In this document: piece after piece, positions 31,095 through 40,659 of the stretch
Layout of the letters: every line of letters begins with the position of its first letter
Numbering within the stretch: position 1 is the first letter of the stretch
NCBI RefSeq assembly: GCF_002795265.1
Contig: NZ_CP024870.1
Coordinates: 682,001-746,000 of the forward strand
Source: Spiroplasma clarkii
GTDB lineage: Bacteria > Bacillota_I > Bacilli_A > Mycoplasmatales > Mycoplasmataceae
DNA: 64,000 nucleotides
Direction of reading: 5' to 3'
The notes under the pieces: generated by a model
Seen by the model: only the letters and a program-made list of their open reading frames with translations
Databases searched by the model: none
Told to the model about the DNA's origin: nothing
Position numbers and translations under genes: made by a program

Positions 31095-32324
31095 ATGAAA
31101 AAATTATTAGGATTATTAGCAGCAACTGGATTAGTTGCTAGCACAGGGGCAACTGTTGTTGCCTGTGGTGAAACAGTAAATGCATTAGCAAATGTTACAC
31201 TAAACAATACCACAAAATCTTTTGAAGTTAAAGATGTTACAATTCCAGCATTTGTTACTGGAAAAGCAAACTTTGCATTTGAATCAAATGCAGCAACAGG
31301 AAAATCAATTCTTGTAGTTGAACAAATGACTAACCTAGATACTAGTGTTTTAAAATCAAATGTTAAAATTAGCTTAAAAGCAGGTACAGCAAAATTAGCT
31401 GCAGATGTTACAGAAATTATTACTGTAAAATACAATGATGCAGTTATAGGTACTATTAATGTTACTATTAAAAAAGACACTGAAAGTGCTGCAGTAACAG
31501 GTACAATTACAAACCCAGGTGATCAAGTTGTATTAGTTAAAGCTAGTGACCGTGTTGCTGTCACAAAAGAAATTACAATTACTACTACTGGAACTGTTGA
31601 AGGATTATCAGTTTCTTCTGGAACAGAATCAGTTGCAACTGCAACAAATGTAGGTAATAAAATCACTATTTCAATTCCTACAACTGCTTCACTTAACTCA
31701 ACATCAAAAATTACAGTTAAGTCAGCTACTACAGGGGTAGAAGAAATTTCATTTACTGTGACTGTTAAAACAGCTGGGACAATTACAAAACCAGCTAATA
31801 TTAAAGCAGCAGCAGGCATTAAAGAAGAAATTGTAATTGCTGCTAGTGACTTTGATTTAGTTGGGAAAATAAAAGTTGCAGCAAATCCTGCTCATGCAAC
31901 TGTAACGTATAGTGAACAAGGTAGAAAAATTGAGTTCACAGGTTTGGAGGCTGCTCTTGGAACAAATGTTACTGTTACAATCAGTTCAGAAGATACTGCT
32001 GTTGAACCAGTTACATTTGATGTATCAGTTGTAGCAGGCTTTATTGTACAACCAATGGATATTGTTCGTACTAGTGGTGCTACTACTGTGGACGAAACAC
32101 TTACCATTGCAGTTAAGGGTACTGTTACAGATTTTACTGTTTTAACATCACCAGAAACACCTACTGGTATTACTGAAGTTAGCATTAATCCAATTACCGG
32201 TGTGCTTTCATATAAAGTTGCTGCAGGATTAAATGCAGAAGCTGTTACTACAGTGACAATTGCTGCTACTGGAGTTACTGGAGTTACTGCAGTTACATTT
32301 ACTGTGACTGTTAGTGCTGCATAA
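31095..32324 (+). CDS. Ig-like surface lipoprotein, long paralogue
   Basis: The protein has 409 residues with Cys24 (TVVACG). Its first domain is homologous to that of the gene at 28423 (VKYNDAVIGTINVTIKKDT), but it carries about three consecutive Ig-like units (roughly 137-225, 226-315, 316-409), each ending in a TVTV or DVSV strand. Differences in domain number between the two paralogues point to growth or loss of units by recombination, as is common for mollicute surface antigens. No TGA codon is used inside. A perfect palindromic terminator follows. Confidence 0.85.
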   Translation: MKKLLGLLAATGLVASTGATVVACGETVNALANVTLNNTTKSFEVKDVTIPAFVTGKANFAFESNAATGKSILVVEQMTNLDTSVLKSNVKISLKAGTAKLAADVTEIITVKYNDAVIGTINVTIKKDTESAAVTGTITNPGDQVVLVKASDRVAVTKEITITTTGTVEGLSVSSGTESVATATNVGNKITISIPTTASLNSTSKITVKSATTGVEEISFTVTVKTAGTITKPANIKAAAGIKEEIVIAASDFDLVGKIKVAANPAHATVTYSEQGRKIEFTGLEAALGTNVTVTISSEDTAVEPVTFDVSVVAGFIVQPMDIVRTSGATTVDETLTIAVKGTVTDFTVLTSPETPTGITEVSINPITGVLSYKVAAGLNAEAVTTVTIAATGVTGVTAVTFTVTVSAA

Positions 32325-32380
32325 TAACATCAATAACCATTATAAATTTTAAAAACTATTAAAATTAATAAATTTAGATT

Positions 32381-32411
32381 TTACCCTATACCATATGGTA
32401 TAGGGTTTTTA
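32381..32411 (+). terminator. Intrinsic terminator
   Basis: ACCCTATACC-ATAT-GGTATAGGGT (32383-32406) is perfectly self-complementary and is followed by T residues. Confidence 0.9.
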
Positions 32412-33579
32412 TAAATTAAGAATTTTGACATGAACTTGAAAAGGGCTGGCTGAAATAAAAACAAATGTTAACCCAAACCCATCTTGATCATTAAACAAAA
32501 TTTCTTTCTATAAGTGTTAAAATATTTCAAAAAAATATTATTTTCACTTGATTCTACTTAAAAGTGTAGTATAATTTAAGTAGGTTTTGTTGGGAATAAG
32601 ACTGAAGTTAGATTGAAAATATTAAAGTTTTTTAGTGTCATAAATTTTACTTTACAATTTTTGCAAAACCAAAAAAATAGTTTTCTTTTGCTAGAGAACA
32701 AAATTATAACAAGGTTAAAATTATTCGTTAGATTATTTGGTCTAGTTCAGGCAAAACAGTTAGGTTGTTTTGCCTGGTTGTCAATCTATACTATTTAAAA
32801 TTTTTTTACAAGTTTTTTATTAATCTAGCTAGTAGTTGTGAATACATATATCCTTATTTGCATTTGAATATTGTTGTTTATAAACAAGCGTGAATATTGC
32901 CAATTAAACTGCATTGGTTGTGATTTTTAAGCATTTGGTAATCTGCTTACCAGTTCAAAGTTACAATTGTTAAGGTATCTCCAAAATATTGGTAATATAA
33001 CAACAATACTGAGCACTTTTTTCAATAAAAACTTATAATACTTGTATGTCGGGACCATTATTTATTAATTTAGGTAATGGATTACAATGATTGTGAGCTT
33101 ATTGTAGTTATTTTTTCAAACGTTTTAAATTATTAATAATATAAAAAAACATAACTAAAGTAACTTACCTGCTTTTGTTACTTTGCTAGAAATGTTTTAC
33201 CATGTGTTGAAGTCTATACTTTACACCGTTCTTTATCACAACAACTTGATTTTCTCCTAGCAAATTGTCTGTAAAACTAAAATTGTGATTTATCACAAGA
33301 TTAACAACTAATCTGGGGTTTCCTCAAATTGGTTGTTTTTTGTTTGTCAATGATCTTTAAATTTATTTTGAAATCTAAAAATATTCAAAGAATATTATTC
33401 CAAAAGTAAAGGTCAGTTTTAGTTAAAACCATGAATAAAAACCTAATTACAAAAGGTTTTTATTCAGTATATTTTTTTTAATTTCAACAATTCTTTCTAC
33501 TAGTCTACGGAATTTCTTGAATATTTTATAAAAAGTGTTAAGATAATTGCGTATCAACCCAATGAGAGGAGAAAAGAGA
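32412..33579. other. 1.2 kb gene-poor region
   Basis: No convincing gene is seen on either strand; the only frame of note, 32613-32798 (61 residues, TTG start), has no ribosome-binding site and I reject it. Visible features are a good promoter at 32548, a hairpin AGGCAAAAC/GTTTTGCCT around 32749-32775 without a T run, a TATAAT at 33034-33039, TTTATCACAA motifs at 33232-33241 and within the palindrome TTGTGATTTATCACAA (33283-33298), and a hairpin with AACAAC/GTTGTT and T residues at about 33303-33340. It may be the remains of a decayed lipoprotein locus or hold an undetected RNA. Confidence 0.4.
32548..32575 (+). promoter_or_regulatory. Orphan promoter
   Basis: TTGATT (32548-32553), 16-base spacer, TATAAT (32570-32575). 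The next credible start codon is about 1 kb downstream. Confidence 0.5.
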
Positions 33580-33747
33580 ATGAAAACTAAGTTTTTTAAA
33601 AAAATACATTCATTTTCACAAATAAATTTACTAATTTATTGTTATGCTGGGGTTCAAGGTTTTAGAGCCACATGACAATACACATCAATTAATGCAAATG
33701 TTAGTGGCTGAACAATTCTTGAAAAAGAGGTTAACCAAAACCACTAA
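33580..33747 (+). CDS. Possible 55-residue protein coupled to a lipoprotein
   Basis: ATG 33580 has a strong GAGAGGAG site and opens a 55-residue frame (MKTKFFKKIHSFSQINLLIY ...), with two TGA Trp codons, ending in TAA 33745-33747. The last A of the stop is the first base of the ATG of the next gene (TAATG overlap), the arrangement seen in translationally coupled genes. The downstream lipoprotein has only a weak site of its own. It may be a leader peptide, a small membrane-associated protein or the remains of a gene; no family is recognised. Confidence 0.45.
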
Positions 33748-34874
33748 TGAAAAGGATCTTAAAATATTTAGCAAGTCTTTCTTTGCTAGCACAATTAACA
33801 ACAGTCACAATTGCTTGTTCAAAGTCTCGTGGTCCTGAAGTTCTTGATGGTTTATGAATTACAGTGGGAGAAAAATATGATGAAATTGCAAAAAAAATTA
33901 ATAATAAACTTGAAAATGTAGTTTATCAATATGAATTAACAGTGAGAAATAGTTCAAATTCAGAACTTAAGTTTGATAAAAATTACCAAGCCTTTGTTGG
34001 GGATAAGTTTAATTTTAAAGTTATCCACAAAGAAAATGCTGAACCAAAAACTAAAACAATTTTAGTAATTGATGGGCGTGAAGAATTCACCAAAAGTCTC
34101 TTGGGGACACTTAAAAATAATCTCTATGTTAATCATAGTCTAGATGATTTAAAAAAATTTGTTTTTGAAAAAAATCTAGAAATTCATTATCAACAAGATT
34201 ATCTAGTTTATCTTAAAATTGATAATAAATATCAATTAGTTGCTGAAGATTATTATTTTCAAACAAATGATATTGTCATGTTTGAAGCAAAAACAGCAAC
34301 TTCATATTATGTTAGTGGTAACTTTGAGTTTACCCCAAAAGATAAAAGATTAGATCTTGCAGAATTTGATTTTACAAGTTCAATTGGCCAAGGTTGAAAT
34401 GACATAAGAATTGAAATTGCTTTAATGAAAATAACTGAAGTTGATGATGCCATAGATTGAGTTGACATAAAAATTTGTAGAGATAATACTTCTTTTGATT
34501 TGGATAATAGATATGAAGCACTTGAGGGAGATATTTTATTAATCAAACCAAGTGAACATAGTCTTAAATTTAAAAATAGTAACCAAACCAAAGTAGTTTT
34601 TAAAAAATTTGCAACTAGTTACTTTTTAAATTGAACTACAATCAGAGTGGGTTGAACCTTACAAAAAACAAAAGCACACTTGTATGATGTAGTCATAAAA
34701 AAACTAGAATATTTTGCCAATCCAGATTATCTCTTTGAAGAAGATGAAATCCAAATAACAATTAATGGTAGCACAGATTTAAGCCCAGATTATCAACTTA
34801 AAAAAAGTGATGAAATCTATATTAGTATAAACACATCACTAATGGAAGGAACAATAAAAAAAGAGGCTCAATAA
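33747..34874 (+). CDS. Lipoprotein, unknown
   Basis: The protein has 375 residues. ATG 33747 gives a proper signal peptide with Cys24 (VTIACS). The mature protein has repeated units of the type D-x-x-I-x-I/V (for example LKKSDEIYISINTSL, ENDIVMFEAKT, EGDILLIKPSEH) suggesting several small beta-domains. The start is fixed by the signal peptide and by the TAATG overlap with the 55-residue frame. TGA codons are Trp. Function unknown. Confidence 0.75.
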
Positions 34875-34932
34875 TAATAGTTTAGTGAAAAAATGCATAG
34901 ATTCTTTTCTTGTAGTGACCAGGAGGACTAAC

Positions 34933-34989
34933 ATGAAAAAATTATTAAAGCTTTTAGTAGCAACAGCTACAATAATGCTGCAAAAATAG
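34933..34989 (+). pseudogene. Lipoprotein signal-peptide stub
   Basis: A good ribosome-binding site (AGGAGGA) precedes ATG 34933 and an 18-residue frame MKKLLKLLVATATIMLQK that looks like the start of a lipoprotein signal peptide, but TAG follows at once and the stop is part of a terminator hairpin. No lipobox is present. It is best read as the 5' end of a lost lipoprotein gene, although a tiny peptide cannot be excluded. Confidence 0.5.
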
Positions 34990-35017
34990 TTAATTTTTAA
35001 AAATTAACTATTTTTTT
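34982..35017 (+). terminator. Intrinsic terminator
   Basis: AAATAGTTAATTT pairs with AAATTAACTATTT (ending about 35013) and a T run follows. Confidence 0.8.
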
Positions 35018-35212
35018 AATTTTTCAATAAAATACTGTAATAATTTTTATTTTGAAAAAAATATTCACGGGTTTTAAACTATAATAAAGGTGTAGAAGTA
35101 ATGACTAGACTTTGAGCTCGTTAATTTACTTTATTCTAATAGCTAAATGCAAATTTTTTTTGCCATAAAAAAATCTTGTCAAGCTAGTTGGTAGAGCAAG
35201 GGAGGCAATTTT

Positions 35213-35698
35213 ATGAAAAAACTATTAAAAATAATGACTTTTAGTTTTAGTGTTGTTATTGTGGGATCTCAATTGACTCAAGTTGTTGCTTGTACTAAGA
35301 CAAGATTTGTACTACCAAATCAAGTAAATACTTTAAGTGAGGCCCAGATAGCTCTTGTGGATTACCGAGAAAAACAAGCGTCTCTAGCAAAAACAGTTAG
35401 CGTGTGAGTAAAAGAATTAGAATAAAAAGGCACAAGTGTAGCTGAATCAAAAAAAATGAAAATGAATTCATATGATTTTCAGTGATTGTATTGCCTTGAT
35501 ATGATTATTATTGCTATTGAAGCTCGAATTGAACTGTTTAATGCAGCAAAAAATAACCATGATATTGGCTATAAAAAAGATTTAATTTCTCAAGCTTTTA
35601 TTAGATATGCAGCTATTGGTAGACAAGAAGGGAATTATATCGAAGAAACATTGAGTTTTATTGAAAGTTTAGCAGATTGGGCAACTAGCGGTTTTTAG
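35213..35698 (+). pseudogene. Lipoprotein gene broken by one TAA codon
   Basis: ATG 35213 after AGGGAGG opens a lipoprotein frame with lipobox Cys27 (QVVACT). After 70 residues it meets TAA 35423-35425. The same frame then stays open to TAG 35696-35698, with 90 more codons (ending ETLSFIESLADWATSGF) and two Trp-type TGA codons only where expected. The simplest reading is one gene of about 160 codons interrupted by a single nonsense mutation. Alternatively the short 70-residue lipoprotein is still made. No family is recognised. Confidence 0.65.
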
Positions 35699-35775
35699 GC
35701 TACTAGTTATTAACGGAAAAAATTAAAATTTCTTAAAATACCCTTTAAATAAAAGTGTTTAATACGGCATAAAGA

Positions 35776-35804
35776 TTGCAATTTCAGAATATTACCATTA
35801 TAAT
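35776..35804 (+). promoter_or_regulatory. Promoter of lipoprotein 35889
   Basis: TTGCAA (35776-35781), 17-base spacer, TATAAT (35799-35804). A small hairpin GTCTA-TTTA-TAGAC follows in the leader. Confidence 0.7.
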
Positions 35805-35888
35805 AAAAACATTAAAGAAATCAGTCTATTTATAGACCCTAACTTTTCTTTAATTAAAAATTGTATTTAAAAAAGGCAGGTGTTATTT

Positions 35889-36461
35889 ATGAAAAAGTTA
35901 CTTTCAGTTATTTCGAGTCTCTCAATTGTTTCAACAAGTGCATCAGCAATAGTTGCATGTAATTCAGACCCGCTTCCGATTGCAGGGAATGACCCAAACT
36001 CTATTGGAGATAAAATTCCTGACACTGAAACCACTGAGGACTATTATAAATGACTTGGAGATCAAAATGTTGGAGATTTTGACCCTGATAGAGCTCAAGA
36101 ATTAGTTGTAGATTCAGAGAAAAAGGTTGTTATCAATAATGTAAATAGTACATTAGTTGCAACTAAATTGAATGAACAATCTTGAGTTAATGCTGGGAAC
36201 TTGTATGATTCTATTTGTACCAACATTCTTCGCAACATTTATGGAATCAATGTTATTAACCAAGTTGGTGATTATACCCACTTCAATATTTTCTTTCTAG
36301 GATTAAGTGTAGAAGACTTAATATCTCCAGAACAATGAATTGAAAATGACTATGGTGATCGAGTTTCTTCAGGACTTTACAGAGTTCAAGCAACTCAAAG
36401 TAGTCCAAATATTACTGGTTCATTCCAATTTGAATTAAGTTATCACGACGATCAAGACTAA
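35889..36461 (+). CDS. Small lipoprotein, unknown
   Basis: The protein has 190 residues. The frame is cut into short pieces by TGA codons in the standard code, so it is easy to miss. Signal peptide with Cys24 (AIVACN); the mature part is acidic (NSDPLPIAGNDPNSIGDKIP ...) and ends FQFELSYHDDQD. A promoter with ideal spacing lies upstream. It belongs to the group of unrelated or highly diverged lipoproteins between 33747 and 36461. Function unknown. Confidence 0.8.
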
Positions 36462-36514
36462 AACTAAATACAATTTATAAGTTTAAAACTATTTTTAAAC
36501 TTGCCTAAATTACA

Positions 36515-36540
36515 ATGACCACTAATAATGGTCTTTTTTT
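36515..36540 (+). terminator. Weak intrinsic terminator
   Basis: GACCA (36517-36521) pairs with TGGTC (36529-36533), followed by a long T run. Confidence 0.6.
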
Positions 36541-36601
36541 TATTTTTTTGAAGTAAAAATCTAAATTGGAGTAAAATATAAATGACAGGGGGGATAAAAA
36601 A

Positions 36602-37423
36602 ATGTCAGTTTTAAACAAAAAAATTAAATTTAACAATGGTGAAGAAATACCACAATTTGGTTTAGGAACTTATAAATTAGATGATGAGAAAGCAACTTAT
36701 GATGTAATTATTGCTGCCTTAAAAGCAGGTTATTTACACATTGATACTGCTCAAATCTATGGAAATCAAAAGTTAATTGCAAAAGCTTTAAAAGATAGTC
36801 AAGTTCCTAGAGAACAAATTTTTATTACATCAAAAATCTGAAATTCAGATCATGGTTATGAAGAAACTAAAAAAGCAATTGATCGTATTTTAGCTGAATT
36901 AGAAATTACTTACATTGATTTAGTACTAATTCATTGACCAACACCAAAACGTCTTGAGTGTTGAAAAGCACTAGAAGAGGCAGTAGCTGCTAAAAAAATA
37001 CGCTCAATTGGGTTAAGTAACTTCCAAATTGTGCATATTGAGGAATTGCTAAAAAATTGTCAAATTAAGCCAGTAATTAATCAATTTGAATTACATCCAG
37101 CTTTACAAAGAAAAGATCTAGTAAAATACTTACAAGACAATGATATTGTTGTGGAATCATGAGGTACTTTAATTAGGGGTAAATGTTTTGAAGTTGAGCA
37201 AGTTAAAGTCTTGGCTGAAAAATACCAAAAATCTCCAGCTCAAATTTGTCTGCGTTGAGCTTTCCAACAAGGATTTGTGATTATTCCAAAATCATCAAAA
37301 CCACACAGATTAATTGAAAATACTGAGATTGAAGATTTTGCCTTAACTGCAGAAGATATGGCTTTACTGGCAACCATTCCTGAATACAGAGATGGTCCAG
37401 ATCCAGATAATTTTGATTTTTAA
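36602..37423 (+). CDS. Aldo/keto reductase
   Basis: The protein has 273 residues, normal for the AKR family. The catalytic tetrad is visible: Asp48 and Tyr53 in HIDTAQIYGN, Lys78 in ITSKIW and His111 in LIHWPTP. Cofactor-binding segments GLSNFQ, INQFELHP and VIIPKSSKPHRLIEN are present. It reduces carbonyl compounds with NADPH; the substrate is not predictable. ATG 36602 follows AGGGGGGA. Single gene with terminators on both sides. Confidence 0.92.
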
Positions 37424-37428
37424 AGGAA

Positions 37429-37459
37429 CAAAAAATGCTCTTAATTAGAGCATTTTTTT
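37429..37459. terminator. Terminator between convergent genes
   Basis: AAAAATGCTCT (37431-37441) pairs with AGAGCATTTTT (37446-37456), with A-run before and T-run after, so it can act for the reductase and for the facing gene at 37458, whose end overlaps it. Confidence 0.8.
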
Positions 37460-37838
37460 AAATAAAACTTAAAATCTCTTTTAATTTTACTTTATTCACA
37501 AAGTGATTGCCAAGATATTCATTAAAACACAAAACAATTTGACCTTGTAAGTACTGGTTAATATCCATTGCCCTTAGTTGCTGTTGTTTTTCATGAAGGT
37601 GTTTGGCTTTAAGATCTAGTTCATTGGCAACTGCATGGATAAATTTTGTGGCCTCAAACTGTTTTGTTGCAAGTGAATTTGTTAATTTATTAGTTAAAAT
37701 TTTTACAGTGGCTTCAACTAAATCCTTAAATTTATCAATTAAATTGGTCTTACCATCATTTAAAAGGTATGATCTACCATAATTAAAAAAATCTTGCTCA
37801 AAAATATTGAGTGCCATTATTACTTCTTCTTTTTGCAT
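37458..37838 (-). CDS. Small helical protein, unknown
   Basis: The frame has 126 residues from ATG 37838, or 119 from the inner ATG at 37817, which has a GAAGAAG site; the choice is open. The protein is charged and helical without signal peptide or membrane segment. I do not recognise it. It faces the aldo/keto reductase, and IS copy 3 is inserted 85 bases upstream of its start, so its promoter may have been changed by the insertion. Confidence 0.7.
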   Translation of the reverse strand: MQKEEVIMALNIFEQDFFNYGRSYLLNDGKTNLIDKFKDLVEATVKILTNKLTNSLATKQFEATKFIHAVANELDLKAKHLHEKQQQLRAMDINQYLQGQIVLCFNEYLGNHFVNKVKLKEILSFI

Positions 37839-37894
37839 GTTTCTTTAGACTCCATTTTCTATAAATATTTTACAATACTTTAGTTCAACAAAAT

Positions 37895-37923
37895 AGATTT
37901 ATCTAAAATCTAGATACTTAATT
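37895..37923. repeat. Target-site duplication, IS copy 3, left
   Basis: These 29 bases recur exactly at 39475-39503. Confidence 0.9.
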
Positions 37924-39474
37924 CATTGTTATCAAAACAAAAAAGGACTAAATGTTATCAAAACAAATTTGGACTTTATTATAATAATAAAGGAAATCAG
38001 GGAATAAAAATGAAAAGAAATTATAGAGGTAAAAGACAAATGAAAACCAACAAACATATACAAGATATTATTAGGGAGGTTGCTTTATCCAGGGATAAAG
38101 CAACCAAAAGAGAACTTTTGATAAAAAGTGGTGGTAGTAGATCATGGTTTTATGATGCCATTAAAAAATACAAAGAAATTGGTGAGGCCTTCTTTATCCA
38201 CAAAAATAAAAACAATAAGCATGCTCAAAAGCGAACCCATATGCAAGCACTAGAGATTAGCAGGATTTTTAGGGATGAGTACTTAAACTGTAATTTTAGG
38301 GATTTTATGCGCTATTTAAAAGCAGATAAAAGATATGACTATCAGTGGGTGAGTTATTCATATATTTACAATATTTTAAGATCTAAAAATCATTGCTCAA
38401 AACTGGCACATAAAAAAACTATCAAATTGTTAGCAAAAGAAGAAGAGTTGAAAAATAGACCTCAAAGTCTACTGGTTCCCTCCTCAGCTACAGAAAGAGC
38501 AAAAGAAAATATCCATATTGCAAGGCCAAGAACCCAAAGGCGTGGTCATGTTGTTGAAGCTGATGCTACATTTTGAAGATTCAGTGATGAGGAGATTTGG
38601 GCATTGCATGGTTATATTGATGAGGCAAGTGGAGAGGTTTTAGGATTATATTTTGATCATCAAGAAACTACTGAAGGTTATTTCAATGCTTTGAAACCGG
38701 TCTTAAAAAATTATGGGACTTTTGAAGTGCTAAGAACTGACAAACGCAGAACTTTTTGGAGTGAAAAAAAAGAATCTTCGCCCGAAGATTCTCGAATTCA
38801 GTTTGCATTTGTAGCTAAAAACTTAGGTATTGACATCCAATCATCAATTTCACCACAATTCAAACCAAGGATTGAAAGGCTCTGAAAAACCATTAAAGGT
38901 ACAATCACTACCTTTATGGAACAAAATAAAGTCACAAATATTAATGAGGCCAATCTAGTCTTACCAAAATTTGTTGAGTATTTAAATAATCATGTTGTAA
39001 CCCTTCAAAAAGATTTTACTACAAATTCATTCAAAAAATTTGAGGGAGATCTAAATATTATTTTGGGACACAAATCAATTAGAGTGGTTGCAAGGGATCT
39101 AACTGTTACCTATGAAAAGAAAAAGTACTTTATATGCAATTTCACAACACCATTAAATATACCTAGACGAGAGATTATGATAATTCAATGTTGTGATGGT
39201 AACCTTATCGCATCACTTGGTGATAACTATTATAGTATGATTGAATTTGATAATGAAATGCTCTACAAATCAAAAGTTGTTCTTGAAAATGAAGGAGTGA
39301 AACCTGAAGATATGCCACAAAAAATTAAAAACAACTCTGTCTGAGCTCAATCAAACTTTATCTTTTTTAAGAAAAAATACTCAAGTTGATATAAAAAGCA
39401 CTCCTATTAAACTAGCAATTTATTAAAAGTTGTATTAAAATTACTAAAAGTCCAAATTTGTTTTGATAGCTACA
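37924..39474 (+). mobile_element. IS1202-like insertion sequence, copy 3
   Basis: The element is 1551 bp, in the opposite orientation to the other three copies, beginning CATTGTTATCAAAAC and ending GATAGCTACA. It is flanked by an exact 29-bp duplication. It lies between the small reverse-strand gene and the AAA+/subtilase pair. Confidence 0.88.
38010..39410 (+). CDS. IS1202-type DDE transposase, copy 3
   Basis: The protein has 466 residues and differs from copy 1 by Ala to Val and Ala to Thr changes near residues 25-33 (EVALSRDKATKRE). The candidate catalytic triad Asp185, Asp244 and Glu289 is intact. ATG 38010 follows GGAAATCAGGGA. The coding frame includes TGA Trp codons at 38574, 38883, 39342 and about 39388, and stops at TAA 39408. 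The antisense terminator-like hairpin is at about 38763-38792. Confidence 0.9.
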
Positions 39475-39503
39475 AGATTTATCTAAAATCTAGATACTTA
39501 ATT
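39475..39503. repeat. Target-site duplication, IS copy 3, right
   Basis: Exact 29-base copy of 37895-37923. Confidence 0.9.
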
Positions 39504-39523
39504 TTTAAAAAATATCTAATTTC

Positions 39524-39614
39524 TTGTCCCAAAATATAGCATTTTGGTAGCAAAACAAGGAATTTTGTCCCAAAAAAATTCTTTTTGTCCCATTTTGAGA
39601 TTTTAATATATAAT
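39524..39614 (+). promoter_or_regulatory. Promoter with three phased TTGTCCC repeats
   Basis: TTGTCCC occurs at 39524-39530, 39565-39571 and 39585-39591, spaced 41 and 20 bases, close to four and two helical turns. The third copy also gives a -35 (TTGTCC 39585-39590) 18 bases from TATAAT (39609-39614). A protein bound to these repeats would control the AAA+/subtilase genes; the HTH-bearing ATPase is a candidate. Confidence 0.6.
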
Positions 39615-39631
39615 ATTGAAGAGGTGAGCCA

Positions 39632-40657
39632 ATGGAGCGATTAATACAAATAGACCCAAAAATTTTGTTAAAACTTGCAGAGTTTGTTCAAGAGGGAAAT
39701 ATTACAGAGAGACAAAAAAAGATATTGTTTAATCAAATTTCTGAGGTTTTACAAGAAAATAACATGAGAAAAGAATCAATTTATATTAAAGATTTACTGG
39801 GGCATATTGCATATGCTAAGGTTTTAAAAGAAGCAGATGAAATTGATACCACTAAGTTTCAGTTTTTAAAAAGTGAGCTGTTAAGTGAAGAGCTACCAAA
39901 ACAAAGATTAGGTAGACTTGTTGAAATAATTAACAATGATCATGTTGTTTATAAGTTTAATGGTTTGAAAATCTTTATTTATGGAAAACCAGGAACCGGA
40001 AAAACAAGTTTAGTTCAGACATTGGCAGCAGCAACTAAAAAACATCTATACTCAGTTTCTGCCAGTAACATAATTTCATCAAGACTTGGAGAAACTCAAA
40101 AAAATATTGATAAATTATTTGAAGAAATTAAAGAAGCCCATTATGGCTCAATTATTTTAGTAGATGAATTTGATTCATTACTGGGATCTAGGGATAGAGA
40201 AATTAATGATGAGTACTATAGAATGATTGGTACTTTTAATAAAAATCTAGATAAGTTACCAAAAGGTTCAATAGTGATAGCGATTTCAAATAAACCTAGT
40301 TTCATTGATGATTCGACTCTAAGACGATTTAATTTAAAAATTGAAATGAATGAAATTAGTTTAGATGATTTAGTTAAGACTTTTGTTTGCAGAGCAAAAG
40401 ACTTTAATTTTGAAGTTGATGAAAACCTAATTAATAAAATTGCACAACTAAAGTATGATGATTTAAATTATTCACTGGTTGAAAATGTCATTTCCATTGC
40501 TCTTTTAGAGGAAAAATCCATAGAAGGGGCATTTGCAAAGTTTTTAAATCTTTCCTTAGATGATCTGAAAAATAAAAAATTTACATTGAGAGAAATTGAA
40601 AAAGTTAGTGGGATTAGTAGGTCAACACTACAAAGGAAAAGAAAAGATGGTGAATAG
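39632..40657 (+). CDS. AAA+ ATPase with C-terminal HTH, partner of a subtilase
   Basis: The protein has 341 residues. An N-terminal helical region (1-105) is followed by an AAA+ core: Walker A GKPGTGKT (118-125), Walker B ILVDEFD (Asp178-Glu179), sensor-1 Asn220 in AISN, and paired Arg231-Arg232 in LRRFN. Residues 318-338 (LREIEKVSGISRSTLQRKRK) look like a helix-turn-helix. It resembles the ATPases encoded next to S8 proteases in many bacterial genomes. ATG 39632 follows GAGGTGA. The protease gene starts within 3 bases of its stop. Role unknown; protein remodelling to feed the protease, defence and autoregulation are all possible inferences. Confidence 0.85.
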   Translation: MERLIQIDPKILLKLAEFVQEGNITERQKKILFNQISEVLQENNMRKESIYIKDLLGHIAYAKVLKEADEIDTTKFQFLKSELLSEELPKQRLGRLVEIINNDHVVYKFNGLKIFIYGKPGTGKTSLVQTLAAATKKHLYSVSASNIISSRLGETQKNIDKLFEEIKEAHYGSIILVDEFDSLLGSRDREINDEYYRMIGTFNKNLDKLPKGSIVIAISNKPSFIDDSTLRRFNLKIEMNEISLDDLVKTFVCRAKDFNFEVDENLINKIAQLKYDDLNYSLVENVISIALLEEKSIEGAFAKFLNLSLDDLKNKKFTLREIEKVSGISRSTLQRKRKDGE

Positions 40658-40659
40658 TC

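Noticed and set aside
28398-32185. Long minus-strand frames opposite the Ig-like lipoproteins (28398-28994, 31067-31480, 31523-31819, 31892-32185)
   Set aside because: They lack ribosome-binding sites and signal sequences, and arise from the skewed codon use of the Thr/Val/Ala-rich genes on the plus strand.
32613-32798. 61-residue frame with TTG start
   Set aside because: No ribosome-binding site, no recognisable composition, and it contains the hairpin at 32749-32775.
33644-33838. 64-residue frame overlapping the start of the lipoprotein at 33747
   Set aside because: The lipoprotein frame has a clear signal peptide and lipobox; this frame has neither a ribosome-binding site nor protein-like features.
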